Positions 56,382 through 64,000 of a DNA stretch of 64,000 bases are shown in pieces. The notes beneath the pieces are model-generated. The model did no database searches. It saw only the letters and a list, made by a program, of their open reading frames with translations, and was not told the DNA's origin. Numbering within the stretch: position 1 is the stretch's first letter; each line of letters starts with the position of its first letter. A program made the position numbers and the translations under genes. Source of the DNA: Oscillospiraceae bacterium (GTDB lineage Bacteria > Bacillota > Clostridia > Oscillospirales > Ruminococcaceae); contig SVMR01000002.1 of the NCBI GenBank assembly GCA_015067315.1, positions 1-64,000 of the forward strand, in the 5' to 3' direction.

Positions 56382-58988
56382 TTATTTTACAATGCTTTTA
56401 AGTTCATAAAGAAGATTAAGCGCTTCAATAGGCGTAAGAGTTTCGACGTCGGTCTGCCGGATAATTCTTTCCGCGTCGCTTGTTACGGAAGCAAAAAGAT
56501 TCGTCTGACTGAAGATATCGTTGTTTTCCTGCATTCGGGAAATTTTTTCAACTTCCTTTCCTTCTTCAAGAGCGGAAAGAATCTCCCTTGCGCGCTTAAC
56601 AACGCTGTTCGGAATTCCTGCGAGCTTTGCAACTTCAATTCCGTAGGAATCGTCCGCGCCGCCGCTTATAATTCTTCTGAGGAAAGTTATATCGTCGCCG
56701 CGTTTTTTAACGGCAACGTTATAGTTACGGATATTCGGATAAGCGTTTTCAAGATCCGTAAGTTCATGGTAATGGGTTGCAAAAAGAGTTTTTGCCCCGA
56801 GTTTTTTTCTGTCGGCAATATGCTCAAGAACAGCATGGGCGATGCTCATTCCGTCGAAGGTACTTGTTCCCCTTCCGATTTCGTCAAGAATGAGAAGGCT
56901 TTTGCCCGTTGCGTTTTTAAGAATTTCCGCAACTTCGCTCATTTCAACCATAAAGGTCGATTGACCCGCGGAAAGATCGTCGGAAGCGCCGACCCTTGTA
57001 TAAACCCCGTCAACAATACCGATATGGGCGTGTTTTGCGGGCACGAAACAGCCTATCTGCGCCATAATTGTTATAAGAGCGATCTGACGCATATATGTTG
57101 ATTTACCCGCCATATTCGGTCCGGTAATTACGGCAATCTGGTTTTCCCGGTTATCAAGAAGAACGTCGTTCGGAACAAAAGGCGCTCCGCGGAGCATCTG
57201 TTCAACAACAGGATGGCGTCCTTCGCTGATTTCAATAATATCGCCGAGATCCACAGCCGGACGGCAATAGTTGTTGCGGAGGGAAACCGCGGCAAAGGAT
57301 TGAAGAACGTCGATTGCCGCAACTGCGTTTGCGGTTGCCTGAACTCTTTCAACCTGAGCACCGATTTGAGCACGGACGTTTTCAAAAAGTTTTGCTTCAA
57401 GCGCGAGAATTTTATCATGAGCACCGAGAACTTTTTCCTCAAGTTCCTTAAGTTCCGGAGTTATATATCTTTCTCCGTTTGCAAGAGTTTGTTTTCTTAT
57501 ATATTCCTGCGGAACAAGATCCGCATAGGATTTTGAAATTTCGATATAATAGCCGAAAACATGGTTATAACCGATTTTCATCTTCGGAATGCCGGTTCTT
57601 TCCTTTTCGGTCGTTTCAATTGCGGTAATTTTTGAAGTGATATTGTTTGCAATATCGCGAAGCTCATCAAGTTCGGAATTGTATCCGTCCGCAATAACTC
57701 CTCCGTCTTTAAGAGTAAGGGGCGGATCCTCTTCAATCGCGCAGTCAATAAGATTTTTGATATCCTCGAGAAGGTCGATATTATTCCGAAGTTCCGCAAG
57801 AAGCGGAGAATTTGTTCCGCTTAAAAGTCCTTTTATTTTCGGAAGCTTTCCGATACTTGCGGCAAGGGTTTTATATTCCTTCGGGTTTGCATTTCCGAAG
57901 ATGACCCTTGTCATGGTTCTTTCAAGGTCATAAATTCCCGAAAGTTCTTCCGCAATATCCTCGCAAAGCATCGGATCATTGACAAATGCTTCGACCGCAT
58001 AAAGTCTTTTGTCGATTTTAACCGGGTCAAGAAGCGGTCTGTCAATATATGAGCGAAGAAGCCTTCTTCCCATGGCGGTGCTTGTTTTGTCAAGCACCCA
58101 AAGAAGAGTTCCGCGTTTTTCCCTTCCGCGCATTGTTTCGGTAAGTTCAAGGTTGCGTCTTGCGGAAAGATCAAGCTTCATAAAAGCTTTTTCGTCATAA
58201 AATTTAACCGAAGAAATCCTGCTGACTCCGTTTTTCTGGGTTTCGTAAAGATATCTTAAAAGCGCAGAAACGCAGTTTTCCTGAAGAATATTTTCAAAAC
58301 CAAGTTCGTTGGGGCTGTGTTTTCCGAAATGGTCAAAAATTGTTTTCTCAACAAGCTTTTTATCATATTCGGAATCGTCAATCTGCTCGCCCATGCAGCT
58401 GATTCGTTCTTTGATGAAATAACAGGCTTCCTTGCAATCAAGAAAATTATCGTTGAACAAAATTTCGCTCGGTTTATACCTGCTGATTTCTTCGATTATT
58501 CTGTTGTCGGTTTCTTTTGAATTAACTGCATTTGTGCATTTTAATTCGCCCGTTGTAACGTCGCAAAAACAGATTCCGAAGGAATTTCCTTCAACAAAAA
58601 TGCTTGCGATATAGTTGTTGGAACTTTCTTCAAGCATTGCGTTTTCAACAACCGTTCCGGGAGTGATAACGCGGATTATATCGCGTTTAACAATGCCTTT
58701 TGCCGTTGCCGGGTTTTCCATCTGTTCGCAAATCGCAACCTTATAGCCTTTTTTAATGAGGCGGGCAACATAGGATTCATAGCTGTGATAAGGAACTCCG
58801 CACATCGGCGCACGTTCCTCCTGACCGCAATCCCTTCCGGTAAGTGTAAGTTCAAGTTCCTTGGAAGCAATCTTTGCGTCGTCGAAGAACATTTCATAAA
58901 AGTCACCGAGACGGAAAAACAGTATTGCGTCCTTGTTATTCTCTTTTATTTCAAAATACTGTTTCATCATCGGCGAAAGCTCTGCCAA
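56382..58988 (-). CDS. mutS: DNA mismatch repair protein MutS
   Basis: A protein of 868 residues from TTG 58988 ('LAELSPMMKQY', normal MutS start), nine bases after AGGGAAG; a longer frame would overlap the promoter region. It binds mismatches through the Phe-x-Glu in 'FFRLGDFYEMF'. ATPase: Walker A 'ITGPNMAGKST' near residue 625, then 'LLILDEIGRGTSTFDGMSIA' and 'KTLFATHYHELTDL'. The C-terminal dimerisation tail is present. It is first in the mutS-mutL-miaA run. Confidence 0.98.
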   Translation of the reverse strand: MAELSPMMKQYFEIKENNKDAILFFRLGDFYEMFFDDAKIASKELELTLTGRDCGQEERAPMCGVPYHSYESYVARLIKKGYKVAICEQMENPATAKGIVKRDIIRVITPGTVVENAMLEESSNNYIASIFVEGNSFGICFCDVTTGELKCTNAVNSKETDNRIIEEISRYKPSEILFNDNFLDCKEACYFIKERISCMGEQIDDSEYDKKLVEKTIFDHFGKHSPNELGFENILQENCVSALLRYLYETQKNGVSRISSVKFYDEKAFMKLDLSARRNLELTETMRGREKRGTLLWVLDKTSTAMGRRLLRSYIDRPLLDPVKIDKRLYAVEAFVNDPMLCEDIAEELSGIYDLERTMTRVIFGNANPKEYKTLAASIGKLPKIKGLLSGTNSPLLAELRNNIDLLEDIKNLIDCAIEEDPPLTLKDGGVIADGYNSELDELRDIANNITSKITAIETTEKERTGIPKMKIGYNHVFGYYIEISKSYADLVPQEYIRKQTLANGERYITPELKELEEKVLGAHDKILALEAKLFENVRAQIGAQVERVQATANAVAAIDVLQSFAAVSLRNNYCRPAVDLGDIIEISEGRHPVVEQMLRGAPFVPNDVLLDNRENQIAVITGPNMAGKSTYMRQIALITIMAQIGCFVPAKHAHIGIVDGVYTRVGASDDLSAGQSTFMVEMSEVAEILKNATGKSLLILDEIGRGTSTFDGMSIAHAVLEHIADRKKLGAKTLFATHYHELTDLENAYPNIRNYNVAVKKRGDDITFLRRIISGGADDSYGIEVAKLAGIPNSVVKRAREILSALEEGKEVEKISRMQENNDIFSQTNLFASVTSDAERIIRQTDVETLTPIEALNLLYELKSIVK

Positions 58989-59022
58989 GAATACACACTT
59001 CCCTATCATAAATATATATTAT

Positions 59023-59051
59023 ATAATAGCATATAATCGGTTTTTGTTCAA
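59023..59051 (-). promoter_or_regulatory. Promoter of mutS
   Basis: TTGAAC (59051-59046), a 17-base spacer and TATTAT (59028-59023) on the minus strand, about 35 bases before the TTG start of mutS. Confidence 0.68.
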
Positions 59052-59052
59052 G

Positions 59053-59085
59053 AAAAAAGGCGGACATTTTCATGTCCGCCTTTTA
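59053..59085 (-). terminator. Terminator after thiT
   Basis: AAAAGGCGGACAT / ATGTCCGCCTTTT stem with a GAAA loop and a T run on the minus strand. Confidence 0.9.
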
Positions 59086-59097
59086 AAATATTATTGT

Positions 59098-59661
59098 TTA
59101 CTGAAATAATTCCGCTCTTTTTTTAAAGATTATATTTCCCGCAACGGTTGAAATAACAGCTTCCGCAAGCATATATGAACCGTTATAGCAAAGCGAATAA
59201 AGAGGCGCCGCCATTCCGAATTCATTGGGCCAAAGAGCATCCCATATCATCCAGCCGGTTATAAAATGGCAAAGGAATCTTGCAAAAAAGGTTGCCGAAA
59301 TTCCAAGAACCAAAGCGGTTTTGAAATTTTTCGCTCTGTTTCTGAAAAATCCGGAAAAACCGATCACGGTATAGGCGACTATATAATCCAAAAAGATTAT
59401 CGCAATCGCCATTCCGGCGGAAGTTGCGTATTGGACGTTGTCAAGCCCGAGAAGACATTGAAGAACGCTGAATACAAATGCGGTAAAAACTCCCCATTTT
59501 GTTCCGTATCTGAAAGATACCATAACAAGCGGAAGCATCGCGCAAACCGTAATTCCGCCGCCCATTACAAAATCAATCTTAAACAGACTGAGAACCGTTC
59601 CGACGGCAATCATAACCGCGCTGAAAACAAGCCTTGATGTTTTTTTGTTTCTGTTTTCCAT
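59098..59661 (-). CDS. thiT: Thiamine ECF transporter S component
   Basis: A protein of 187 residues from ATG 59661; an in-frame GTG at 59673 is part of the AAGGAGTG site. Six membrane helices. Typical ThiT segments are 'MGGGITVCAMLPLVMVSFRYGTKWGVFTAFVFSVLQCLLG', 'DYIVAYTVIGFSGFF' and 'CHFITGWMIWDALWPNEFGMAAPLYSLCYNGSYMLAEA', whose aromatic and acidic residues bind thiamine. The TPP riboswitch upstream independently supports thiamine. The shared ECF ATPases and EcfT are elsewhere. Confidence 0.95.
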   Translation of the reverse strand: MENRNKKTSRLVFSAVMIAVGTVLSLFKIDFVMGGGITVCAMLPLVMVSFRYGTKWGVFTAFVFSVLQCLLGLDNVQYATSAGMAIAIIFLDYIVAYTVIGFSGFFRNRAKNFKTALVLGISATFFARFLCHFITGWMIWDALWPNEFGMAAPLYSLCYNGSYMLAEAVISTVAGNIIFKKRAELFQ

Positions 59662-59677
59662 TTTTGTTTTCACTCCT

Positions 59678-59720
59678 TAAAAATAAAAATCGCTGCAGCA
59701 AGGGAATTTGCCGCAGCGAC
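59678..59720 (-). terminator. Expression-platform terminator of the TPP riboswitch
   Basis: TCGCTGC / GCAGCGA stem with inner GGCAA/TTGC pairing, followed by TTTTTATTTTT on the minus strand, just before the thiT AAGGAG. TPP binding would favour this hairpin. Confidence 0.85.
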
Positions 59721-59750
59721 CATGAAAATAAAGCCGGAAAACGCTTTTCG

Positions 59751-59829
59751 ACACTCCCTCCGCCGGTATTATCCGGATCAGGTAAAGGGTTCGGAAAAAT
59801 TTCCGTCTCAGCCCGAAAGCACCCCTGTA
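59751..59829 (-). promoter_or_regulatory. TPP riboswitch aptamer (THI element)
   Basis: The minus strand has the conserved segments CAGGGGTGC, GGGCTGAGA, GAACCC, ACCTGATCCGGATAATACC and GGCGGAGGGA in order. This is a textbook TPP aptamer with a normal-length P3 arm. It controls thiT by transcription termination. Confidence 0.97.
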
Positions 59830-59857
59830 TCTCCTTTATGCAGTTTAGATTATAATA

Positions 59858-60775
59858 TCACTTTTCGATATCAGAGTCAACAGCAACTTCTTTTACGGAA
59901 GAAACAAGACTTGCAAGAGATTGAATCTCGCTTGGAACAATAATTTTTGTTGCTTTTCCGTCCGCGGCTTTTTCAAAAGCTTCATAGCTTTTAAGAGTGA
60001 GAACCGCCGGAGTGGGATTTGCTTCGTTAAGAAGAGTGATAGAATCCGCAAGAGCCTTCTGAACAACAAGAATTGCCTCCGCTTCGCCCTGTGCTTCGCG
60101 GATTTTCGCTTCTTTAACCGCTTCCGCACGGAGAATTGCAGATTCTTTTTCACCTTCCGCAATAAGAATCGCGGATTTCTTTTCGCCTTCCGCGCGAAGA
60201 AGGGTTTCGCGGCGTTCGCGTTCTGCCTTCATCTGTTTTTCCATTGCGTCCTGGATTTCACGCGGAGGAATGATGTTTTTAAGTTCAACACGGTTTACCT
60301 TAATACCCCATTTATCGGTTGCGGTATCAAGAATGGATGTGATTTTTACGTTGATTACGTCGCGGCTTGTAAGGGTGCTGTCAAGTTCAAGTTCGCCGAT
60401 GATGTTACGGAGAGTTGTTGCTGTAAGATTTTCGATTGCGGAAAGAGGTCTTTCAACGCCGTAGCTGAAAAGTTTCGCATCGGTAATCTGATAGAAAACA
60501 ACGGTATCGATTTGCATGGTTACGTTATCTTTTGTGATAACCGGCTGCGGTTTAAAATCAACTACCTGCTCTTTGATGGAAACTCTTTTTGCAATTCTGT
60601 CAAAAAACGGAATTTTAAAATGAAGACCGGTTTCCCAGGTTGCGTAATAAGTTCCAAGGCGTTCGATTACAAAAACCGTTGCCTGCGGAACAATTTTTAC
60701 GTTAAGCGCAAGGATTAAAAGAACGATAAAAACAAGTCCGAAACCGATAATAAGTCCTGTAAATTCAAACGGCAT
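59858..60775 (-). CDS. SPFH/stomatin-family membrane protein
   Basis: A protein of 305 residues. One N-terminal membrane segment ('LIIGFGLVFIVLLILALNV') is followed by the band-7 domain: 'VPQATVFVIERLGTYYATWETGLHFKIPFFDRI', 'VDFKPQPVITKDNVTMQIDTVVFYQITD' and 'LRNIIGELELDSTLTSRD'. A long Glu/Arg/Ala helix spans about 195-245 ('AERERRETLLRAEGEKKSAILIAEGEKESAILRAEAVKEAKIREAQGEAEA'). It probably scaffolds membrane microdomains. The NfeD gene upstream is its usual operon partner. Confidence 0.95.
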   Translation of the reverse strand: MPFEFTGLIIGFGLVFIVLLILALNVKIVPQATVFVIERLGTYYATWETGLHFKIPFFDRIAKRVSIKEQVVDFKPQPVITKDNVTMQIDTVVFYQITDAKLFSYGVERPLSAIENLTATTLRNIIGELELDSTLTSRDVINVKITSILDTATDKWGIKVNRVELKNIIPPREIQDAMEKQMKAERERRETLLRAEGEKKSAILIAEGEKESAILRAEAVKEAKIREAQGEAEAILVVQKALADSITLLNEANPTPAVLTLKSYEAFEKAADGKATKIIVPSEIQSLASLVSSVKEVAVDSDIEK

Positions 60776-60792
60776 ATAAAAAGCCTCCTTTT

Positions 60793-61254
60793 TTATTCTT
60801 CGCTTGCTTTCGCAAGTTCTTTGATTTCAACAAAAAGCGTTACGCCTTCGATTTTCTTTGCGGTAACAACGGCGCCTTCAGGAATAATATCTCCTTTTTC
60901 AGATTTCGCGCTCCATGTAAGACCGGAAATATAAACTTTTCCGTTTCCTTCAAGATTATTAATTTCGGCGGTTACAATTCCGTCAGTTCCGATAATGCTG
61001 TCGGAATTTGTCGGCTGTTTTTTTACCTTAACAATATCTTTAAAAAATCTTTTTGTAAAAGTGAAAGATATCGCCGAAACAGCAAGGAAAACAAGAATCT
61101 GGCCCCAAAGCGGAACTCCGAAATATGCGGGAATTATCGCAGCGAGAGCACCGATTGCAAACCAAACGCTTACAAGCGAAACCGTTACTGCTTCAATTAA
61201 ACCGAGCAGAACCGCAATTATAAGCCAAACAAGCGGCATTGGAATATCAAACAA
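60793..61254 (-). CDS. NfeD-family protein, short form
   Basis: A protein of 153 residues from TTG 61254 after GGAGGCGG. Three or four hydrophobic segments fill residues 5-85, and a C-terminal OB fold ('IGTDGIVTAEINNLEGNGKVYISGLTWSAKSEKGDIIPEGAVVTAKKIEGVTLFVE') follows. It lacks the serine protease domain of long NfeD. NfeD OB domains bind the partner SPFH protein, which is coded next. A promoter lies upstream. Confidence 0.93.
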   Translation of the reverse strand: MFDIPMPLVWLIIAVLLGLIEAVTVSLVSVWFAIGALAAIIPAYFGVPLWGQILVFLAVSAISFTFTKRFFKDIVKVKKQPTNSDSIIGTDGIVTAEINNLEGNGKVYISGLTWSAKSEKGDIIPEGAVVTAKKIEGVTLFVEIKELAKASEE

Positions 61255-61285
61255 AAAAACCGCCTCCTTCCATTATTTTATCTAT

Positions 61286-61314
61286 ATTTTATCACAAAAG
61301 CAAAATAAGTACAA
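61286..61314 (-). promoter_or_regulatory. Promoter of nfeD-SPFH
   Basis: TTGTAC (61314-61309), a 17-base spacer and TAAAAT (61291-61286) on the minus strand. Confidence 0.65.
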
Positions 61315-61325
61315 TATATATTTTG

Positions 61326-62531
61326 TTAACTCATATCATCGGTGTTTTCCCAAGGGATATTCGATTCAATGGGCTGCTCCTCCGCAATATCCGTTAAGAT
61401 AATGTAATCCGCTTTTATTATATATTTCCCTTCTTTTATTCTTTCTTCCGTTTTTCTTGAAATAATTTCTGAATCACCGAGTTCCTCTTTTTCTTTTTCC
61501 TCCAGTTTTTTAAAAGCTTCCGCCTTCGCTTCATCTCTTTTTAATGTAATGCTGTTTTCCTTTACATCAAAAAACTGCGTAATTATAAGCTTTATCGGAA
61601 GTTTTGTTCCAAAAAACCGAAGCTGATTTTCATTTTTGATAAACGGAAGATTTTCGCAGCCGTCGTCATTGCCGATGACGATGTTAAAATCAAAAATACA
61701 TAATTCGATTATTTTTTTATTTTTCCCAGCAATAATTTCCGTTTTCTTTTCAAAAGGAAGTTCAATTTCAATGGAATAATCCATTTCAGCAATGATATTC
61801 GCCCTTGCGTGTTTAAGAGTCAGTTTTTTATGGCTGTCCTCATAAACCGCGCTTACAAGCAAATCGCCCTTCATAACCGCATCCCCTATTTTTACCGTTT
61901 CCTGACCGTCAAAAACGTTGATTTTTCTTATAACGCCGTATTTTGATGCCACTATATTCACCGGCATATCGTCATCCGGAACCATTTCATCCGCTTCTCT
62001 TTGCTCATTAACAAGAATATTTGCAACGCTCCCCTGTATATTGATTTCCACAGAAGAAAGATTTTTGTTTTCTTTTAAAATATACCATTCGATATTCTGA
62101 ACAAAATGTTTTTTTGAACGGGTTCCGGTAATAAGTCCCATCTCTTTTGCGTTTTTTAATATATTTTCTGTCGGAGTAATGCTGTTTCCGGAAACGTTTA
62201 TTTCCCAGATGAAACTGTTCATAATAATGCAAAACAAAACGGTAATCAGTAATCCAAAAGCAAATCCCGCTTTATATCTGTTGTTTTTAAGATAAAATAT
62301 AAATCCGTGTTTCTTCTCTATTCTTAATTTTATTCCGAATTTTCTTGCCGGTTTTCTTAATTTTTTATAATTTTTTAAGGATACTTTGCCTTTTAAACAT
62401 AAATCTTTTTTAACCGGTTTTATAATCTCTGTTCCGTTTTTGGCGCAATAAGTAAGGAATCCTTCAATATCCGCACCTTTTGCGGAAAAATATATAAATC
62501 CTTTAAAAAAATCTATCAAAAAAGAAAGCAA
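61326..62531 (-). CDS. yqfD: Sporulation protein YqfD
   Basis: A protein of 401 residues. An N-terminal soluble domain of about 85 residues ('VSLKNYKKLRKPARKFGIKLRIEKKHGFIFYLKNNRYK') comes before one membrane helix ('AGFAFGLLITVLFCIIMNSFIW'). The long outer domain begins 'EINVSGNSITPTENILKNAKEMGLITG' and has 'NEQREADEMVPDDDMPVNIVASKYGVIRKINVFDGQETVKIGDAVMKGDLLVS'. YqfD is a sigma-E-dependent mother-cell protein; its biochemistry is little known. It is coded after yqfC, the conserved pair. Confidence 0.94.
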   Translation of the reverse strand: MLSFLIDFFKGFIYFSAKGADIEGFLTYCAKNGTEIIKPVKKDLCLKGKVSLKNYKKLRKPARKFGIKLRIEKKHGFIFYLKNNRYKAGFAFGLLITVLFCIIMNSFIWEINVSGNSITPTENILKNAKEMGLITGTRSKKHFVQNIEWYILKENKNLSSVEINIQGSVANILVNEQREADEMVPDDDMPVNIVASKYGVIRKINVFDGQETVKIGDAVMKGDLLVSAVYEDSHKKLTLKHARANIIAEMDYSIEIELPFEKKTEIIAGKNKKIIELCIFDFNIVIGNDDGCENLPFIKNENQLRFFGTKLPIKLIITQFFDVKENSITLKRDEAKAEAFKKLEEKEKEELGDSEIISRKTEERIKEGKYIIKADYIILTDIAEEQPIESNIPWENTDDMS

Positions 62532-62534
62532 ATT

Positions 62535-62804
62535 TTATCCTCCTTTTTCAAATTCAATTCTTTCGATTATTCCTGAAATTTTAATTCCCTCAAAAGTATA
62601 ATAATTTAGTTCAAAATTTTTTCCGAAGACAAAAATACGGTGCTCATTGGATTTTATTTTGAGCACCGTTTCTCCAACTTCTGTAATTTCTGTTTTTCCG
62701 GTAAATACAAACTCTTTGCTGCCCAATATTTCAATATACGGTTCCGTTAAAATAAGCGCCGGAGAAACCGAATCCTTCAGTAATTTAAATCTGTTCTTTT
62801 TCAT
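62535..62804 (-). CDS. yqfC: YabP/YqfC-family sporulation protein
   Basis: A protein of 89 residues. The YabP/YqfC pattern is 'PYIEILGSKEFVFTGKTEITEVGETVLKIKSNEHRIFVFGKNFELNYYTFEGIKISGIIERIEF', an all-beta small domain. YqfC forms with YqfD a mother-cell sporulation pair of unknown mechanism. It starts four bases after sigK ends in transcript order, so sigK-yqfC-yqfD is one operon. An inverted TGAGCACCGT pair (62639-62667) lies within this gene. Confidence 0.93.
   Translation of the reverse strand: MKKNRFKLLKDSVSPALILTEPYIEILGSKEFVFTGKTEITEVGETVLKIKSNEHRIFVFGKNFELNYYTFEGIKISGIIERIEFEKGG
62639..62667. repeat. Inverted pair of TGAGCACCGT inside yqfC
   Basis: ACGGTGCTCA-type left arm starting at about 62638 and TGAGCACCGT at 62660-62669 can pair across a 13-base loop, in coding sequence. 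One of three inverted pairs of this oligomer. Confidence 0.6.
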
Positions 62805-62808
62805 AAAT

Positions 62809-63501
62809 TCACCATTTGTTTTTAAGTTTTGTTTTCAATATTTCAAGCGCCTTTTTCTCAATTCTGCTTACGTAAGAACGTGATATTCCAAGATTCTTTG
62901 CAATTTCTCTTTGAGTATATGCTTTTTTGCCCTTTAAACCGTAACGCAAATATATAATTTCTTTTTCACGGGGCAAAAGTTCGGAATCGATTATTTTATA
63001 CAGATTTTCAAAAAGCAATTTATTTTCAATGTCCTCGTTTACCGAACGTTCATCCGCAAGGGTGTCAATTACAGAAAGGGCGTTTCCGTCCTTATCCGTA
63101 TCAATCGGATCGGAAAAGGAAACGTCCTGCGCAAATTTTTTCTTGTTTCTGAAATACATAAGTATTTCGTTTTCAATGCATCTTGCGGCATAAGTTGCAA
63201 ATTTTGTGCCTTTTTCATAATTGAACGATGAAACAGCCTTAATAAGTCCGATTGTTCCTATTGAAACAAGGTCATCCTGTTCGGAGGAATTGCTGTAATA
63301 TTTTTTTATAATATGCGCCACAAGCCGAAGGTTATGTTCAATAAGCTTGTGCCTTGCTTTTTCGCTTCCGTTTTTCATCTCTTCAAAATATTTTCGCTCC
63401 TCTTCATAGGAAAGCGGTTTAGGAAATGAACTTGCCGCGGTCACATGTAGAGCAAAAAATATTATTCCGGAAATAATTCCGATTAAAAAAATATAATCCA
63501 A
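62809..63501 (-). CDS. sigK: Sporulation sigma factor SigK
   Basis: A protein of 230 residues from TTG 63501 with GGGGTGAT upstream. A hydrophobic pro-sequence ('YIFLIGIISGIIFFALHVTAAS', about 3-24) is followed by 'FPKPLSYEEERKYFEEM', region 2 'EHNLRLVAHIIKKYYSNSSEQDDLVSIGTIGLIKAVSSFNYEKGTKFATYAARCIENEIL' and region 4 'REIAKNLGISRSYVSRIEKKALE'. The pro-peptide and wording match SigK rather than SigE. The gene is intact, with no skin-type element. It controls late mother-cell genes. Confidence 0.93.
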   Translation of the reverse strand: MDYIFLIGIISGIIFFALHVTAASSFPKPLSYEEERKYFEEMKNGSEKARHKLIEHNLRLVAHIIKKYYSNSSEQDDLVSIGTIGLIKAVSSFNYEKGTKFATYAARCIENEILMYFRNKKKFAQDVSFSDPIDTDKDGNALSVIDTLADERSVNEDIENKLLFENLYKIIDSELLPREKEIIYLRYGLKGKKAYTQREIAKNLGISRSYVSRIEKKALEILKTKLKNKW

Positions 63502-63534
63502 ATCATATCACCCCATTTAAAAGGTTATTAAAAG

Positions 63535-63563
63535 TTGTATTTAATTATGATTGGGTGTATAAT
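63535..63563 (+). promoter_or_regulatory. Promoter of the M3 peptidase gene
   Basis: TTGTAT (63535-63540), a 17-base spacer and TATAAT (63558-63563), 33 bases before the start codon. Confidence 0.75.
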
Positions 63564-63595
63564 AAAATTTATAATAGTTTTAAGGAGTTGAAACA

Positions 63596-64000
63596 ATGAA
63601 AGTAAGCGAAATGCCTTATGAGCATATTCCTCTTGAGGAATTCAGCAAAAGCGCAATGGAAGTTATAAACGGAGTAAAAAACGCAAAAAACGTTGAAGAA
63701 GTTCTCGAATGGCGCGAAAAATTCCGCGATCTTGTAATAAGATATTCCACCGCAATGAATCTTTCTTATATAAGATACAGCTGCAATACCGCAGACGAAT
63801 TTTATGTAAAAGAAAACGATTATTTTGATGAGATCAATCCCCAGATCGGAAATCTCATGAATATGTACAACGACGCTCTTCTCAATTCTCCTTTCAGAGC
63901 CGAACTTGAAGAAAAGCTTTCCCCTGTTTATTTCAAACATATGGAAGTTCAGGCAAAAGCAATGTCCCCTGAAATAATCGAAGATATGATTGAAGAAAAC
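63596..64000 (+). CDS. M3-family oligoendopeptidase, N-terminal part (cut by window edge)
   Basis: 135 residues before the window ends, open throughout, with AAGGAG before the ATG. The opening 'MKVSEMPYEHIPLEEFSKSAMEVINGVKNAKNVEEVLEWREKFRDLV' and the following helical 'STAMNLSYIRYSCNTADEFYVKENDYFDEINPQIGNL' match the N-terminal helices of M3 (PepF-like) oligoendopeptidases. The zinc motif HExxH would lie far downstream, beyond the window. It cleaves short peptides in the cytoplasm. It is divergent from the sigK operon and has its own promoter. Confidence 0.85.
   Translation, partial: MKVSEMPYEHIPLEEFSKSAMEVINGVKNAKNVEEVLEWREKFRDLVIRYSTAMNLSYIRYSCNTADEFYVKENDYFDEINPQIGNLMNMYNDALLNSPFRAELEEKLSPVYFKHMEVQAKAMSPEIIEDMIEEN

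Overview
The window comes from an endospore-forming, low-GC Gram-positive bacterium, most likely a gut-type Clostridia. The evidence is a complete spoIIIAA-AH operon, a sigK-yqfC-yqfD cluster and cwlD, together with clostridial gene order (xseA-xseB-ispA-dxs-tlyA-nadK-argR-recN; yajC-scfA-scfB), a tyrosine T-box leader, a TPP riboswitch and SCIFF peptide genes. I saw no prophage, insertion sequence or CRISPR array. Almost everything is housekeeping, sporulation or cofactor metabolism.

Layout. 1-4.9 kb: truncated FtsX-type permease, divergent PstS-like binding protein and a small unknown. 5-7 kb: asd-dapA (lysine/diaminopimelate). 7-11.1 kb: queA, rubredoxin, XRE regulator, tgt, yajC and a small membrane protein. 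11.2-12.2 kb: SCIFF peptide gene scfA and its maturase gene scfB. 12.3-17 kb: SpoIIM-like protein, a XerC/D recombinase with a dif-like palindrome in its leader, a GME-fold-like protein, radA and cwlD. 17-19.6 kb: yerC, a methyltransferase, two tRNA-Val genes and a TIM-barrel protein. 19.6-63.5 kb: all genes on the minus strand. These are a cobalamin nucleotide-loop cluster, a radical SAM gene, tyrS, the recN-to-nusB cluster, spoIIIA, ligA, nicotinamidase- and asparaginase-like genes, three tRNAs, comEA-like/HAD/rluD/lspA/ileS, divIVA-sepF-yggS-HlyD-like, miaA-mutL-mutS, thiT, SPFH-NfeD, and yqfD-yqfC-sigK. 63.6 kb to the end: start of an M3 oligopeptidase.

Most striking points: (1) the SCIFF maturase gene has lost, in frame, the whole radical SAM barrel while keeping its N-terminal and SPASM regions, and the peptide gene beside it is intact. 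(2) A perfect 12-6-12 palindrome with dif geometry lies in the leader of the Xer recombinase gene, where gene orientation suggests converging replichores. (3) The oligomer TGAGCAC(G/C)G recurs far above chance, in several reading frames, sometimes as inverted pairs and with a strand bias. (4) Several intrinsic-terminator hairpins sit directly against, or contain, the ribosome binding site of the next gene.

All counts were made by eye and all family assignments come from motif recognition, without database searches.
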